From contig NC_015496.1 in assembly GCF_000212355.1 (NCBI RefSeq), forward strand, positions 1,054,001 through 1,118,000: a DNA stretch of 64,000 bases. Direction: 5' to 3'. Made by a program: the position numbers and the translations under genes. This DNA is from Dokdonia sp. 4H-3-7-5. GTDB taxonomy: Bacteria > Bacteroidota > Bacteroidia > Flavobacteriales > Flavobacteriaceae. The notes beneath the pieces are model-generated. The model ran no database searches. It had not been told where the DNA came from and saw nothing but the letters and a program-made list of their open reading frames with translations. Positions within the stretch are counted from its first letter, which is position 1; each line of letters starts with the position of its first letter. Positions 49,767 through 57,867 of this stretch are shown one piece after another.

Positions 49767-50195
49767 TTATGAATCGATGTCTTGAAGATGTACTATCTCA
49801 ACGCCTGCTTTTTCTAAAAATTTTACACCCGTGAGATCTTTATATGCATTATGATAAACCACACGCTTAATACCTGCCTGATGTACTAATTTACTACAAT
49901 CCTTGCAAGGACTTAATGTGATATATAGAGTAGCCCCATGACAAGATTGTGTGGAACTGGCAACCTTTAAAATTGCGTTTGCCTCAGCGTGTAATACATA
50001 CCACTTCGTATTATTTTCGTCATCTTCACAAACGTTTTCAAAACCAGTTGGTGTTCCATTATAACCGTCAGAAATGATCATCTTATCTTTTACAATAATT
50101 GCTCCCACTTGCTTACGGTTGCAGTATGACAGTTTTCCCCATTCCCGAGCCATTCTCAAGTAAGCGATGTCATATTTATGTTGTTTTGAAGCCAT
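49767..50195 (-). CDS. dCMP deaminase family protein
   Basis: 142 aa zinc cytidine-deaminase fold. HAEANAIL supplies the His ligand and catalytic Glu, and SPCKDCSKL the two Cys ligands. The N-terminal YLRMAREWGKLSYCNRKQVG segment is that of deoxycytidylate deaminases, which feed dTMP synthesis from dCMP. First gene of the operon with the S41 protease, a pairing without an obvious metabolic link. Confidence 0.9.
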   Translation of the reverse strand: MASKQHKYDIAYLRMAREWGKLSYCNRKQVGAIIVKDKMIISDGYNGTPTGFENVCEDDENNTKWYVLHAEANAILKVASSTQSCHGATLYITLSPCKDCSKLVHQAGIKRVVYHNAYKDLTGVKFLEKAGVEIVHLQDIDS

Positions 50196-50216
50196 TAATA
50201 GTTGTGATATCTGTTG

Positions 50217-50238
50217 TTACGCTTTCGCGAAAGCGTAA
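50217..50238. repeat. Palindrome copy 14 (upstream of dCMP deaminase gene)
   Basis: 22-bp perfect palindrome (core 50221-50234) 21 bp upstream of the deaminase ATG, in the likely promoter or leader. Confidence 0.95.
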
Positions 50239-50292
50239 AAAAATATAATATATAACTTATTTACACACTTCTAAAAGCATGTAAAACAATAA

Positions 50293-50886
50293 TTAAAAAT
50301 TTATACTAGATAGTGCCGTTTTAAACACAGGAATAGCGACACCAATTACTACAGATGAAATAACCATCACCCAATCCCTTAGTGAGAATCTAAAGATTGC
50401 TTGGCCTATAAAACTTATAACAAGTACAACAAATACAATAATTAATTGCGCAGCTTCAATACCTAAGGTGTATTCTATTAATGGTAGCAACTTACTTTCT
50501 GAACTTGATGTCATCATTTTAAAATACGTAGAAAAACCTAGCCCATGTATTAAACCAAAAAATAATGCTGCAAAAAGGTGAATTCCAATCTTCTGATTAC
50601 GATTCTTTTTACCAGCCGTAAATATATTATATAAAGCCGTTATTAATATGGTAATAGGTATTAACAACTCTACTAGTGATGAGTTAACTCTAACCACACC
50701 ATACGCCGAGAGCGCGAGCGAAAGTGTATGCCCTAATGTGAAGATTGTTACCAGTGTCAATAATTTTTTCCAATTAGAAAATAAGTATGGAACAGTGAGA
50801 ACTATTAAAAAAAGTATATGATCATAAGCGTTCCAATCTAGTACGTGGAAAAGGCCTTCTTTAAAATAAAATACGAATGAATCCAT
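50293..50886 (-). CDS. HupE/UreJ family membrane protein
   Basis: 197 aa with six predicted membrane segments. His-rich family signatures: HVLDWNAYDHILFLIVL near residue 15, FTLGHTLSLAL near 50 and FFGLIHGLGFSTYF near 113. HupE/UreJ proteins are Ni or Co permease candidates, but no hydrogenase or urease gene is in this window. Possible minus-strand -7 element TACATTTG at 50911-50918. Confidence 0.85.
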   Translation of the reverse strand: MDSFVFYFKEGLFHVLDWNAYDHILFLIVLTVPYLFSNWKKLLTLVTIFTLGHTLSLALSAYGVVRVNSSLVELLIPITILITALYNIFTAGKKNRNQKIGIHLFAALFFGLIHGLGFSTYFKMMTSSSESKLLPLIEYTLGIEAAQLIIVFVVLVISFIGQAIFRFSLRDWVMVISSVVIGVAIPVFKTALSSINF

Positions 50887-50910
50887 CTAAAAAAATTAGG
50901 GGGTTTTTAT

Positions 50911-50918
50911 CAAATGTA
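50911..50918 (-). promoter_or_regulatory. -7 promoter element for HupE/UreJ gene
   Basis: TACATTTG on the minus strand, 24 bp before the ATG. Confidence 0.5.
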
Positions 50919-50944
50919 CAAATTAAAAATCTTGATTAAATGGC

Positions 50945-50952
50945 TATCTTTG
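50945..50952 (+). promoter_or_regulatory. -7 promoter element for TerB-like gene
   Basis: TATCTTTG, 23 bp before the ATG at 50976. It lies downstream of an earlier in-frame ATG (50940), which argues for the later start. Confidence 0.55.
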
Positions 50953-50975
50953 AAGCTTACTTTAAATTAAAAAAT

Positions 50976-51404
50976 ATGTCTTTTTCAGATTTATATGATA
51001 GCGGGTTCCGCAAGAGAAATGAAGATCACTTTGCATCTATTGTGAGAGTGGCAATGGATGATGGTGTAATTTCAGATAAAGAAAAAGCTTTTTTAGACAG
51101 GCTTGCTCGTAATCTTTCTATATCTGCAGAGGATTATGAAATTATTTTAGGAGATTATATGTCTCACCCTATTAACCCTCCTACTACTTATGATAGAAGA
51201 TTAGAGCGTTTATACGATCTTACTCGTATGATTCACATTGATCATGATTTTGAGGAAGAAGAGCCTCTTTTAATAAGACTTTCTATAGGTTTAGGTTTTG
51301 CTACAAGTAATGCACCTTATGTTGCACATAAAGCACTTACTCTTGTAAGAGAAGGTACTGATCTTGATACATTTCAAGATGAAATCAAAAATATGAGCCG
51401 CTAG
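50976..51404 (+). CDS. TerB-like protein
   Basis: 142 aa, all-helical, resembling the TerB tellurite-resistance domain fold: FASIVRVAMDDGVISDKEKA with the acidic DDGVISDKE loop typical of TerB metal binding, and a second acidic DHDFEEEEP segment. The start at 50976 is preferred because the promoter lies between it and the earlier ATG. No other ter genes are present, so tellurite resistance should not be assumed. Confidence 0.8.
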   Translation: MSFSDLYDSGFRKRNEDHFASIVRVAMDDGVISDKEKAFLDRLARNLSISAEDYEIILGDYMSHPINPPTTYDRRLERLYDLTRMIHIDHDFEEEEPLLIRLSIGLGFATSNAPYVAHKALTLVREGTDLDTFQDEIKNMSR

Positions 51405-51421
51405 ATTGTAGCTTTTATCAT

Positions 51422-51470
51422 AAATCAAAAAGGGGGAAGATCTTTATGAGATCTTCCCCCTTTTTGATTT
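51422..51470. terminator. Bidirectional terminator with a 22-bp perfect stem
   Basis: AAATCAAAAAGGGGGAAGAT (continuing CT) pairs fully with the downstream arm around loop TTATG. It separates the TerB-like gene from the convergent kinase gene. Confidence 0.93.
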
Positions 51471-51480
51471 TATAGAATTT

Positions 51481-53052
51481 TTATTCTTCCTCTTCATCTA
51501 GAGAAGCCACCTCTTTACTTTTCCTTTTATACCTCGTTAAGAGTCTCTCTATTGTTTCAAAAAGAAGCTCTGCATCTATAGGCTTTGTTAAGTAAGCATT
51601 CATACCTGCCTCCTTTGCTGCATCTTGCTCTTCTTGAGCTGTTCTAGCAGTAAGCGCTATAATGGGCAGTTTACTTATTTTACTATTAGAATGACTTCGT
51701 ATCTGCACTGCAGTATCAAGCCCATCCATTATAGGCATCGTAAGATCAAGTATCACTAAATCATAAGTGTTTCTGTCTAAAAATTCTAGAACACGCTCAC
51801 CATCTTTTGCAATATCTATACTATAAGCACCATGGTCTACAAATAGACGAAGCATCAACAACTGATTCACCTCGACATCTTCTCCTAATAAAATACGTGG
51901 CTTTTTACCAGCAGCTTTATTATTCTTTGTCTTCTTAGCCTTTTCTTTCTTCTCTCGTTTCTGATTATGAGAAACTCCCATATATACCGTAAAACTAAAT
52001 GTAGATCCTTCCCCTTCCACACTACTTACCTCGAGATCACTCTCTAACAATTGCGTCAGTTGTTTTACGATACTAAGTCCTAATCCAGATCCTCCAAAGA
52101 GGCCTCTTTTTTCTAGCTGTGTAAAGCTGTCAAAAATACTGTCTATCTTCTCCTTTGGTATTCCTATTCCAGTATCTGTCACTTCAAAAGTTACAGGAAT
52201 TCTTCTGGCATTTTGAGAATCTGTTTTTACACAGAATTTTATATTTCCTTGATGCGTATATTTTAATGCATTCTCTAATAAGTTTACAAGGATTTGATTG
52301 ATTCTAAGATGATCGCCCACTAAGAAACGTGGAATCTTTGAGCCCATCTCAAACTCAAAAGAAAGTCTCTTCTCATCTGCTCTGAGTTGATAGGTTTTAC
52401 CTAAAACTTCTATAAATTCTTTGAAATCAAATCGTCTCTTCTTAATTTCTAGTTTGCCTGCTTCAATCTTAGATATATCCATCAAATCATCTAGAATAGT
52501 CACTAGATTCTTAGATGAGTCTTTTACAATATTGAGTATGTCTAACTGCTCTCTTGTAATATCAGTATTTTCTAAAACAGAAAGAAAACCTACAATACTA
52601 TTGAGAGGAGTACGTATTTCATGACTTACGTTTGCAAGAAATTTATTCTTGAAGCTACGCTGTATTTCTAGCTCTTGATTAAGCTCTTGAGTAATATTAA
52701 AACCTATTATAGACTCGTTACGCACTTGTTTAATCTGGTGTACCGTTTTATAGTGATCTGTAAGATCATTTAAAATTACGACTAACGTATCGTCATCTCT
52801 TAAGATGGTTTTTATATCTAAGAAATAAAGTCTGCCTAGCACTTCTACTTGAACACAAAAGAAAGTATGTTCTTTTTTTGTCTCCTCAAAGACGGTCATG
52901 AGTGAGTAGAAAAAAGGATGGAACTCTGTAATATCAGAGCCTTTAGTAATTGAGAATAGGTTTTGATCTGAGTCTTCTACCTTAAGTCCTCTATTAACAA
53001 TAAGTAGTTGTGTGGTTTTATTAAAAAAATCCTGTCTGAGGTTATCAAGCAT
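51481..53052 (-). CDS. Hybrid sensor histidine kinase (HisKA-HATPase-REC)
   Basis: 523 aa from ATG 53052, overlapping the GTPase stop by 8 bp. N-terminal PAS-like region (about 10-110), coiled linker, HisKA with His144 (NVSHEIRTPLNS), HATPase_c (NLLENALKY, DTGIGIP, GGSGLGLSIVK), a Lys-rich linker (365-385) and a C-terminal REC domain with phospho-acceptor Asp436 (ILDLTMP) and Lys490. No membrane segment, so a cytosolic sensor. Last gene of the four-gene GTPase operon, suggesting its input comes from, or goes to, the small GTPase. Confidence 0.93.
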   Translation of the reverse strand: MLDNLRQDFFNKTTQLLIVNRGLKVEDSDQNLFSITKGSDITEFHPFFYSLMTVFEETKKEHTFFCVQVEVLGRLYFLDIKTILRDDDTLVVILNDLTDHYKTVHQIKQVRNESIIGFNITQELNQELEIQRSFKNKFLANVSHEIRTPLNSIVGFLSVLENTDITREQLDILNIVKDSSKNLVTILDDLMDISKIEAGKLEIKKRRFDFKEFIEVLGKTYQLRADEKRLSFEFEMGSKIPRFLVGDHLRINQILVNLLENALKYTHQGNIKFCVKTDSQNARRIPVTFEVTDTGIGIPKEKIDSIFDSFTQLEKRGLFGGSGLGLSIVKQLTQLLESDLEVSSVEGEGSTFSFTVYMGVSHNQKREKKEKAKKTKNNKAAGKKPRILLGEDVEVNQLLMLRLFVDHGAYSIDIAKDGERVLEFLDRNTYDLVILDLTMPIMDGLDTAVQIRSHSNSKISKLPIIALTARTAQEEQDAAKEAGMNAYLTKPIDAELLFETIERLLTRYKRKSKEVASLDEEEE

Positions 53053-53539
53053 TTTCAAGCAATTGCGCTGCTACATCATTAAACAGCTGTTCAACATTTT
53101 CTCCGGTCTTTGCACTGGAAAGATAGCTATGTTGAACATCTTGCGCCTTAAGAGCTGCCATGATTTCATCCTTGTCGACTAAGTCTACTTTATTTCCGAT
53201 AATGTGCACAGGCACTTGGGGATACTTATCTTTTAGGTGACTTAAGTTATATTTCAAATCACTATATGTTACTGCTCTTGAGGCATCAAATACATAAATA
53301 AAGCTAGAAGCTCCCATTAAATACGATGGCCTGTATTTTGTAAAATCATCTGTTCCTTCAACATCCCATATAATAAGTGTTACCTTGTCAGAATTGATGT
53401 TTACTTCTTTCTTCATTATATGCACACCAATAGTAACTACATAGTTGTCTGAGAAATTATTCTCAACAAACCTGCGAAGCAGTGAAGACTTACCAACACC
53501 AAAATGTCCTAGTAATACTATTTTTTTAGATACGCTCAT
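53045..53539 (-). CDS. Ras/Rab-like small GTPase
   Basis: 164 aa. G1 GHFGVGKS (11-18), switch I Thr36 (VVTIGV), G3 DVEG at 59-62, G4 NKVD at 116-119, G5 SAK at 142-144. The position after G3 that holds Gln61 in Ras is Thr63, and the C-terminus lacks a prenylation Cys, so GTP hydrolysis probably relies on a partner. Overlaps its upstream neighbour by 14 bp and the kinase gene by 8 bp, indicating translational coupling. Resembles eukaryotic Rab proteins more than bacterial Era/Obg GTPases. Confidence 0.92.
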   Translation of the reverse strand: MSVSKKIVLLGHFGVGKSSLLRRFVENNFSDNYVVTIGVHIMKKEVNINSDKVTLIIWDVEGTDDFTKYRPSYLMGASSFIYVFDASRAVTYSDLKYNLSHLKDKYPQVPVHIIGNKVDLVDKDEIMAALKAQDVQHSYLSSAKTGENVEQLFNDVAAQLLENA

Positions 53540-54326
53540 CTGTAAAATACTCTTTTAATTTTTTGGTAAATTTCTGATTGTCACTTAAATCATCTTTGTT
53601 TATCACAAACTGAGCAAAGTCAAGTAACACATCATCAAGTTTATTTTTGTATTCATCATCATAAATACCGCTTAAAATTACGGCAATATAATATTCTGAG
53701 AAGTTTTGTAAATGAATAGTGTAGAGTTGATAATCTATCCTCTCTAATTCCATCTCCCCTCTCTCAAAAGCGTCTTCTGCAAAGCTTTTTATCGCCGTAA
53801 GCATACCCGCCATCATATCCTTGTCCATCGTTTTGGTTTTTGAATAGCTTGCTTTAAGCAATCCAGAACCTTTTTCTATTACAAGTATTTGTTCAATATA
53901 CGCTTTATATTCTTCTTTAAGTAGTGCCGCTGCGGTTGGCCTTTCTTTTCCCTTAGATTTAAATATATTTCTAAAAGAAAAAGCATTATCTATTTTCTTA
54001 CTTATAGAATCATTGAGTTTTTTTATTTCTGCTTGGATGTATTTTTTTATCATTTTACCCATAATAGGGTATAATGCTTCTACCACAGCATCCTGAGAAT
54101 TTTTAATTTCAGATTTTAAAGTTTGGGTGATGGTGGGCCCTAGAGTTTTGGGCATTTCTTCAACAAAGCTTAGCAAACGCTCATCTAAAATAGGGCCAAC
54201 TCTATCTGATAAATGTTGCTGCCTCTCTTCTAAGTCTTTAAGTTTTCTGTATATATCATTCTCAGGCTTTTTCTCATCTGTGAGTAAAAGCTCTTTTAAA
54301 ATTTCAAGACGTTCATCAGTTGTCAT
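53526..54326 (-). CDS. GTPase-operon protein, possible roadblock/longin-like domain
   Basis: 266 aa, no signal or membrane segment. N-terminal helical/coiled region (about 1-125), then about residues 143-240 with LVIEKGSGLLKASYSKTK, MMAGMLTAIKSFAEDAFERG and EYYIAVILSG. That pattern (short beta strands, helix, beta strands) recalls roadblock/longin-like domains found beside bacterial small GTPases, but I assign it from memory only. Probably a GAP, GEF or effector of the overlapping GTPase (inference). Confidence 0.6.
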   Translation of the reverse strand: MTTDERLEILKELLLTDEKKPENDIYRKLKDLEERQQHLSDRVGPILDERLLSFVEEMPKTLGPTITQTLKSEIKNSQDAVVEALYPIMGKMIKKYIQAEIKKLNDSISKKIDNAFSFRNIFKSKGKERPTAAALLKEEYKAYIEQILVIEKGSGLLKASYSKTKTMDKDMMAGMLTAIKSFAEDAFERGEMELERIDYQLYTIHLQNFSEYYIAVILSGIYDDEYKNKLDDVLLDFAQFVINKDDLSDNQKFTKKLKEYFTDERI

Positions 54327-54347
54327 TAAAAATTTTCAAAGATTGAT

Positions 54348-54698
54348 CTAAGCCTTTATATTCTCACCTAAACGTATGAGCATATCACCTAAGCTATCAC
54401 GGCTCACCTTTCTATTATCAAGATCTTGAGTTTTATCATCAAGTGCCTGTTCAAGATCCGAGATACGAATATTTACATCTGTACTCAGATTATCAATGGC
54501 AGTCATAATCTCTTTACGAGCGTCGTCTACATAAGAAAGCATTTCTTCACGTTTTTGCGTGATATCTGCCTTAAGCGTATCAAATTCGTGATTATATTCT
54601 TGAATATTTTCACCAAAAATGAGGTTTTTGATAGCCTCAATTTTAGAATTTGCAACATCAGGTAGTTGCTCGTTCTGTGTAGGGTCTTTTTTAGCCAT
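54348..54698 (-). CDS. Small coiled-coil protein heading the GTPase operon
   Basis: 116 aa, highly charged; heptad-like helices from about residues 35-105 (FDTLKADITQKREEMLSYVD, then IRISDLEQALDDKTQDLDNR). Soluble, no signal. No family recognised. It lies 21 bp before the roadblock-like gene and is preceded by a -7 element, so it is the first gene of the operon. Confidence 0.7.
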   Translation of the reverse strand: MAKKDPTQNEQLPDVANSKIEAIKNLIFGENIQEYNHEFDTLKADITQKREEMLSYVDDARKEIMTAIDNLSTDVNIRISDLEQALDDKTQDLDNRKVSRDSLGDMLIRLGENIKA

Positions 54699-54727
54699 AA
54701 TGGTAGTAGCCTTGATATTTGTTTAAT

Positions 54728-54735
54728 CAAATATA
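54728..54735 (-). promoter_or_regulatory. -7 promoter element for the GTPase operon
   Basis: TATATTTG on the minus strand, 29 bp before the first ATG, matching TAnnTTTG. Confidence 0.5.
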
Positions 54736-54782
54736 AAAAAAATACCCCGCCTTATGAGTTTTAATCTTTCTTAACTCATCAA

Positions 54783-55787
54783 TTAAGACTCCTTCATAAA
54801 ACTTTCGGCTTTTTCGACCATTAATTTACTACCACAAAAGAAGGGCACACGCTCATGTAATTCTGTAGGTTGTAAGTCTAAAATAGCTCCAAAACCGTCA
54901 CTTGCTTTTCCTCCTGCCTGCTCGGCTATAAAAGCCATAGGATTACATTCATACAGCAAACGTAGTTTACCATTGGCTGCTTTCGAGCTTTTTGGATACA
55001 TGTATATTCCACCTTTAATCATGTTTCTATGAATATCAGAAACTAATGACCCTATGTATCGGGAAGTATACGGACGGTCATCTTTCTCTTCTTGACAGTA
55101 TTTTATATATTTTTTCACTCCGTCTGGGAAGTGCACATAATTACCTTCATTTACAGAATAGATATTTCCTGTTTCTGGAAACTGCATATTAGGATGGGAA
55201 AGATAAAAGGTTCCAATGGCTGGATTAAGAGTAAATCCATTTACACCATGACCTGTAGTATATACAATCATTGTAGAAGTCCCATAAATAATATATCCCG
55301 CAGCTACTTGCTCTCTACCTTTTTGTAAAAAGTCCTCTATAGTCACAGGAGTTCCAGCGGGAGTCACACGTCTGTAAATTGAAAAAATTGTCCCTACAGA
55401 AACATTCACATCAATATTAGAAGAGCCATCTAAAGGATCCATAAGTAGTACATACTTATTATTGTTATCCTCGTTTTGACCTTGTATTGAAATAAAATCA
55501 TCATTTTCCTCACTCGCAATTCCACAAAGAATATTGCGGTTTGTGAGTGTACGTATAAAGGTATCATTTGCCATCACATCCAGCTTTTGCTGATCTTCAC
55601 CTTGGATGTTTGTCTCCCCAGCGGCACCCACTATATCTACAAGGCCAGCCTTGTTCACTTCGTGGTTTACTACTTTGGCCGCAAGGCGAATAGAGTTAAT
55701 TAATCGAGAAAGTTCTCCAGAAGAGTACTGGAACTCAGCTTGATTTTCAATGATAAACTCTCCTAATGTTTGGTTTTTTCTTGACAC
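54783..55787 (-). CDS. fbp: Fructose-1,6-bisphosphatase, class I
   Basis: 334-aa gluconeogenic phosphatase. Metal/substrate site [15 protein letters not shown] near residue 113, with [15 protein letters not shown] near 57 and [20 protein letters not shown] toward the C-terminus. GTG start at 55787; no upstream or near downstream ATG fits. Promoter at 55811-55841. Transcribed away from the GNAT gene. Confidence 0.96.
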   Translation of the reverse strand: MSRKNQTLGEFIIENQAEFQYSSGELSRLINSIRLAAKVVNHEVNKAGLVDIVGAAGETNIQGEDQQKLDVMANDTFIRTLTNRNILCGIASEENDDFISIQGQNEDNNNKYVLLMDPLDGSSNIDVNVSVGTIFSIYRRVTPAGTPVTIEDFLQKGREQVAAGYIIYGTSTMIVYTTGHGVNGFTLNPAIGTFYLSHPNMQFPETGNIYSVNEGNYVHFPDGVKKYIKYCQEEKDDRPYTSRYIGSLVSDIHRNMIKGGIYMYPKSSKAANGKLRLLYECNPMAFIAEQAGGKASDGFGAILDLQPTELHERVPFFCGSKLMVEKAESFMKES

Positions 55788-55810
55788 GATACGTGTTTTT
55801 TGATTTAATG

Positions 55811-55841
55811 CAAAAGTAGCTTTAATCTTAACTTGCTACAA
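55811..55841 (-). promoter_or_regulatory. Promoter of fbp
   Basis: Minus-strand TTG (55839-55841), 20-bp spacer, TACTTTTG (55811-55818); 23 bp before the GTG start. Confidence 0.6.
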
Positions 55842-55909
55842 CGTTTTCGTTTAAGAATAGTTAATGTAATTATTTACCTTAGCGTCGCTTATAAAAAACA
55901 ACCCTGAAT

Positions 55910-56395
55910 ATGAAGATTAACATTCAAAGAGCAACACCGCAAGATATGCCCGCTGTGTTGGGCCTCATAAACGAACTAGCAGTTTATGAAAAAGAGCCTG
56001 ATGCGGTAAAGATTACAGAAAAAACACTCTTAGAAAACGGTTTTGGTGATCACCCTCTTTTTACTTGCTTCGTTGCAAAAACAGAAGCAGAGGTTGTAGG
56101 CATGGCTTTATGTTATTTCCGCTTTTCTACTTGGGATGGTAAGTCGCTACACTTAGAAGATCTCGTTGTGAAAGAGTCCTTACGTGGCAAAGGAGTAGGG
56201 CAACAGCTCTATGATCAGGTTATGATTTTTGGAGCAGAGAGCGGTGTAAAACGTGTAGAATGGGTTGTGCTAGACTGGAACACTAGCGCTATCGAGTTTT
56301 ACAAAAAAAGTAATGCAAAATTTTTAAAAGATTGGCATCTTGTACAGATGGATGAGCAACGTCTTAAAGATTACATTAAAAAAATTAATGCTTAA
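55910..56395 (+). CDS. GNAT family N-acetyltransferase
   Basis: 161 aa. Acetyl-CoA loop RGKGVGQQLYDQV near residue 90 and the WVVLDWNTSAIEFYKKSNAK end are typical of the diamine/thialysine acetyltransferase (SSAT-like) branch, as is the early VYEKEPDAV. Likely substrate an amino compound; not certain. Confidence 0.88.
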   Translation: MKINIQRATPQDMPAVLGLINELAVYEKEPDAVKITEKTLLENGFGDHPLFTCFVAKTEAEVVGMALCYFRFSTWDGKSLHLEDLVVKESLRGKGVGQQLYDQVMIFGAESGVKRVEWVVLDWNTSAIEFYKKSNAKFLKDWHLVQMDEQRLKDYIKKINA

Positions 56396-56423
56396 TAATT
56401 TTTGGCTCTGTTGTGATGAATTA

Positions 56424-56437
56424 GCTTTCGCGAAAGC
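56424..56437. repeat. Palindrome copy 15 (between GNAT and aspartate kinase genes)
   Basis: Exact 14-bp core in the 136-bp gap between two plus-strand genes. Confidence 0.95.
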
Positions 56438-56531
56438 GTAACAAAATCGATACAACCACAAATCACCATTTGTTTATTAATAAGCTCTCTCTTGAATGGA
56501 GCGACTCACCTAGAAAAGTAAGATTACCAAT

Positions 56532-57782
56532 ATGCAGGTATTTAAATTTGGCGGAGCATCTGTAAAAAATGCAGATGGCGTGAAGAATGTAGCAACGGTA
56601 CTACAAACTATGGGAGCTGGAGAAAAACTTGTTGTAGTCTCTGCAATGGGAAAAATGACTAATGCTATGGAGGCAATTGTTACAGCTTACTTTGATGATA
56701 AAAGCAGTCTTCCAGAACGTATAGAACACACGGTCGCTTATCACAAAGAGATTACTAATAATCTTTTTGAAAAAGGCGATGAAGTTTTTGAAAAGATAAA
56801 AGAACTTTTTGCAGAGCTCAAAGGTTTTCTTGCCTGGAACAAATCGCCAAAATATGATTTTGTTTATGATCAAATTGTGTGCTACGGCGAGCTTATATCT
56901 ACTACTATCATAAGTGCATACCTCAACAAGCAAGGACTTACAAATACCTGGATAGATGCGCGAGGTCTTATAAAAACAGACAGCAGTTATCGCGATGGAC
57001 GCGTAGACTGGAAGGCAACGAAAGCAGCGATAAAAGAGCATGTAGACCCAAGAGGACTTACCATTACTCAAGGGTTTATAGCATCAGACAGTAATAACTT
57101 TACAACCACATTAGGCAGAGAAGGATCTGATTATACTGGTGGCATATTTGCATACTGCCTCGATGCAGAAAATCTGACTATCTGGAAGGATGTTCCTGGT
57201 GTTTTAAATGGTGATCCTCGAGTTTTTAACAATACCGTTTTATTACATGAAATTCCATACGAAGAAGCCATTGAGCTTGCATTTTACGGAGCTTCTGTTA
57301 TTCATCCCAAAACGTTACAACCTTTACAGCGTAAAGAAATACCGCTTTATGTAAAATCCTTCCTCAACCCTACGGCTGCTGGCACCATGGTAAGTAGTGT
57401 GTCTACGCTAGCACCTATGGTGCCGTGTTATATAGTCAAGAAAAACCAAGTGCTCATATCACTATCTGCTCTAGATTTCTCTTTTATGGTAGAAGATAAT
57501 ATTGCAGAGGTTTTCCAGTTACTTTCTACTTACAAGCTTAAAGTTGACCTTATACAGAACTCTGCGATAAGCTTTTCTGTATGTGTAGACAACAAATTTA
57601 ATGGCTTAGAAAAACTTACAAATCAGCTTAAAGGAAAATTTAAAGTAAGTGTTACTGCAGGGGTTTCTCTTTATACAATAAGGCATTTTGTACAAGAAGC
57701 TCTTGATAAATTTCAAGAGGATAAAACAGTGCTTCTTAAGCAAGTCACTCAAAACACAGTGCAACTTGTAACACAAAACTAG
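56532..57782 (+). CDS. Aspartate kinase
   Basis: Phosphorylates aspartate, opening the Lys/Thr/Met/diaminopimelate pathway. 416 aa with kinase motif VFKFGGASVKNADGVKNV at the N-terminus, GREGSDYTGGIFA near 197 and a C-terminal ACT-type regulatory region (about 300-400). Monofunctional, as no homoserine dehydrogenase domain follows. Length is at the short end for the family. Confidence 0.92.
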   Translation: MQVFKFGGASVKNADGVKNVATVLQTMGAGEKLVVVSAMGKMTNAMEAIVTAYFDDKSSLPERIEHTVAYHKEITNNLFEKGDEVFEKIKELFAELKGFLAWNKSPKYDFVYDQIVCYGELISTTIISAYLNKQGLTNTWIDARGLIKTDSSYRDGRVDWKATKAAIKEHVDPRGLTITQGFIASDSNNFTTTLGREGSDYTGGIFAYCLDAENLTIWKDVPGVLNGDPRVFNNTVLLHEIPYEEAIELAFYGASVIHPKTLQPLQRKEIPLYVKSFLNPTAAGTMVSSVSTLAPMVPCYIVKKNQVLISLSALDFSFMVEDNIAEVFQLLSTYKLKVDLIQNSAISFSVCVDNKFNGLEKLTNQLKGKFKVSVTAGVSLYTIRHFVQEALDKFQEDKTVLLKQVTQNTVQLVTQN

Positions 57783-57834
57783 AAGTATGTTTTCTCTAGG
57801 TTAACAAAATGTAACTATAGCAAACCCTATTTGT

Positions 57835-57842
57835 TATATTTG
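57835..57842 (+). promoter_or_regulatory. -7 promoter element for the fused acyltransferase gene
   Basis: TATATTTG, 25 bp before the ATG at 57868. Confidence 0.5.
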
Positions 57843-57867
57843 CCTACTTAAAATAACCACAACAATA

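Noticed and set aside
50976-51404. TerB-like gene as a tellurite-resistance locus
   Set aside because: No terC, terD, terE or terZ neighbours; a lone TerB-like domain protein says little about tellurite.
53045-54698. GTPase operon as a phage-defence island
   Set aside because: No nuclease, protease or membrane effector typical of defence systems is present; a signalling role fits better.
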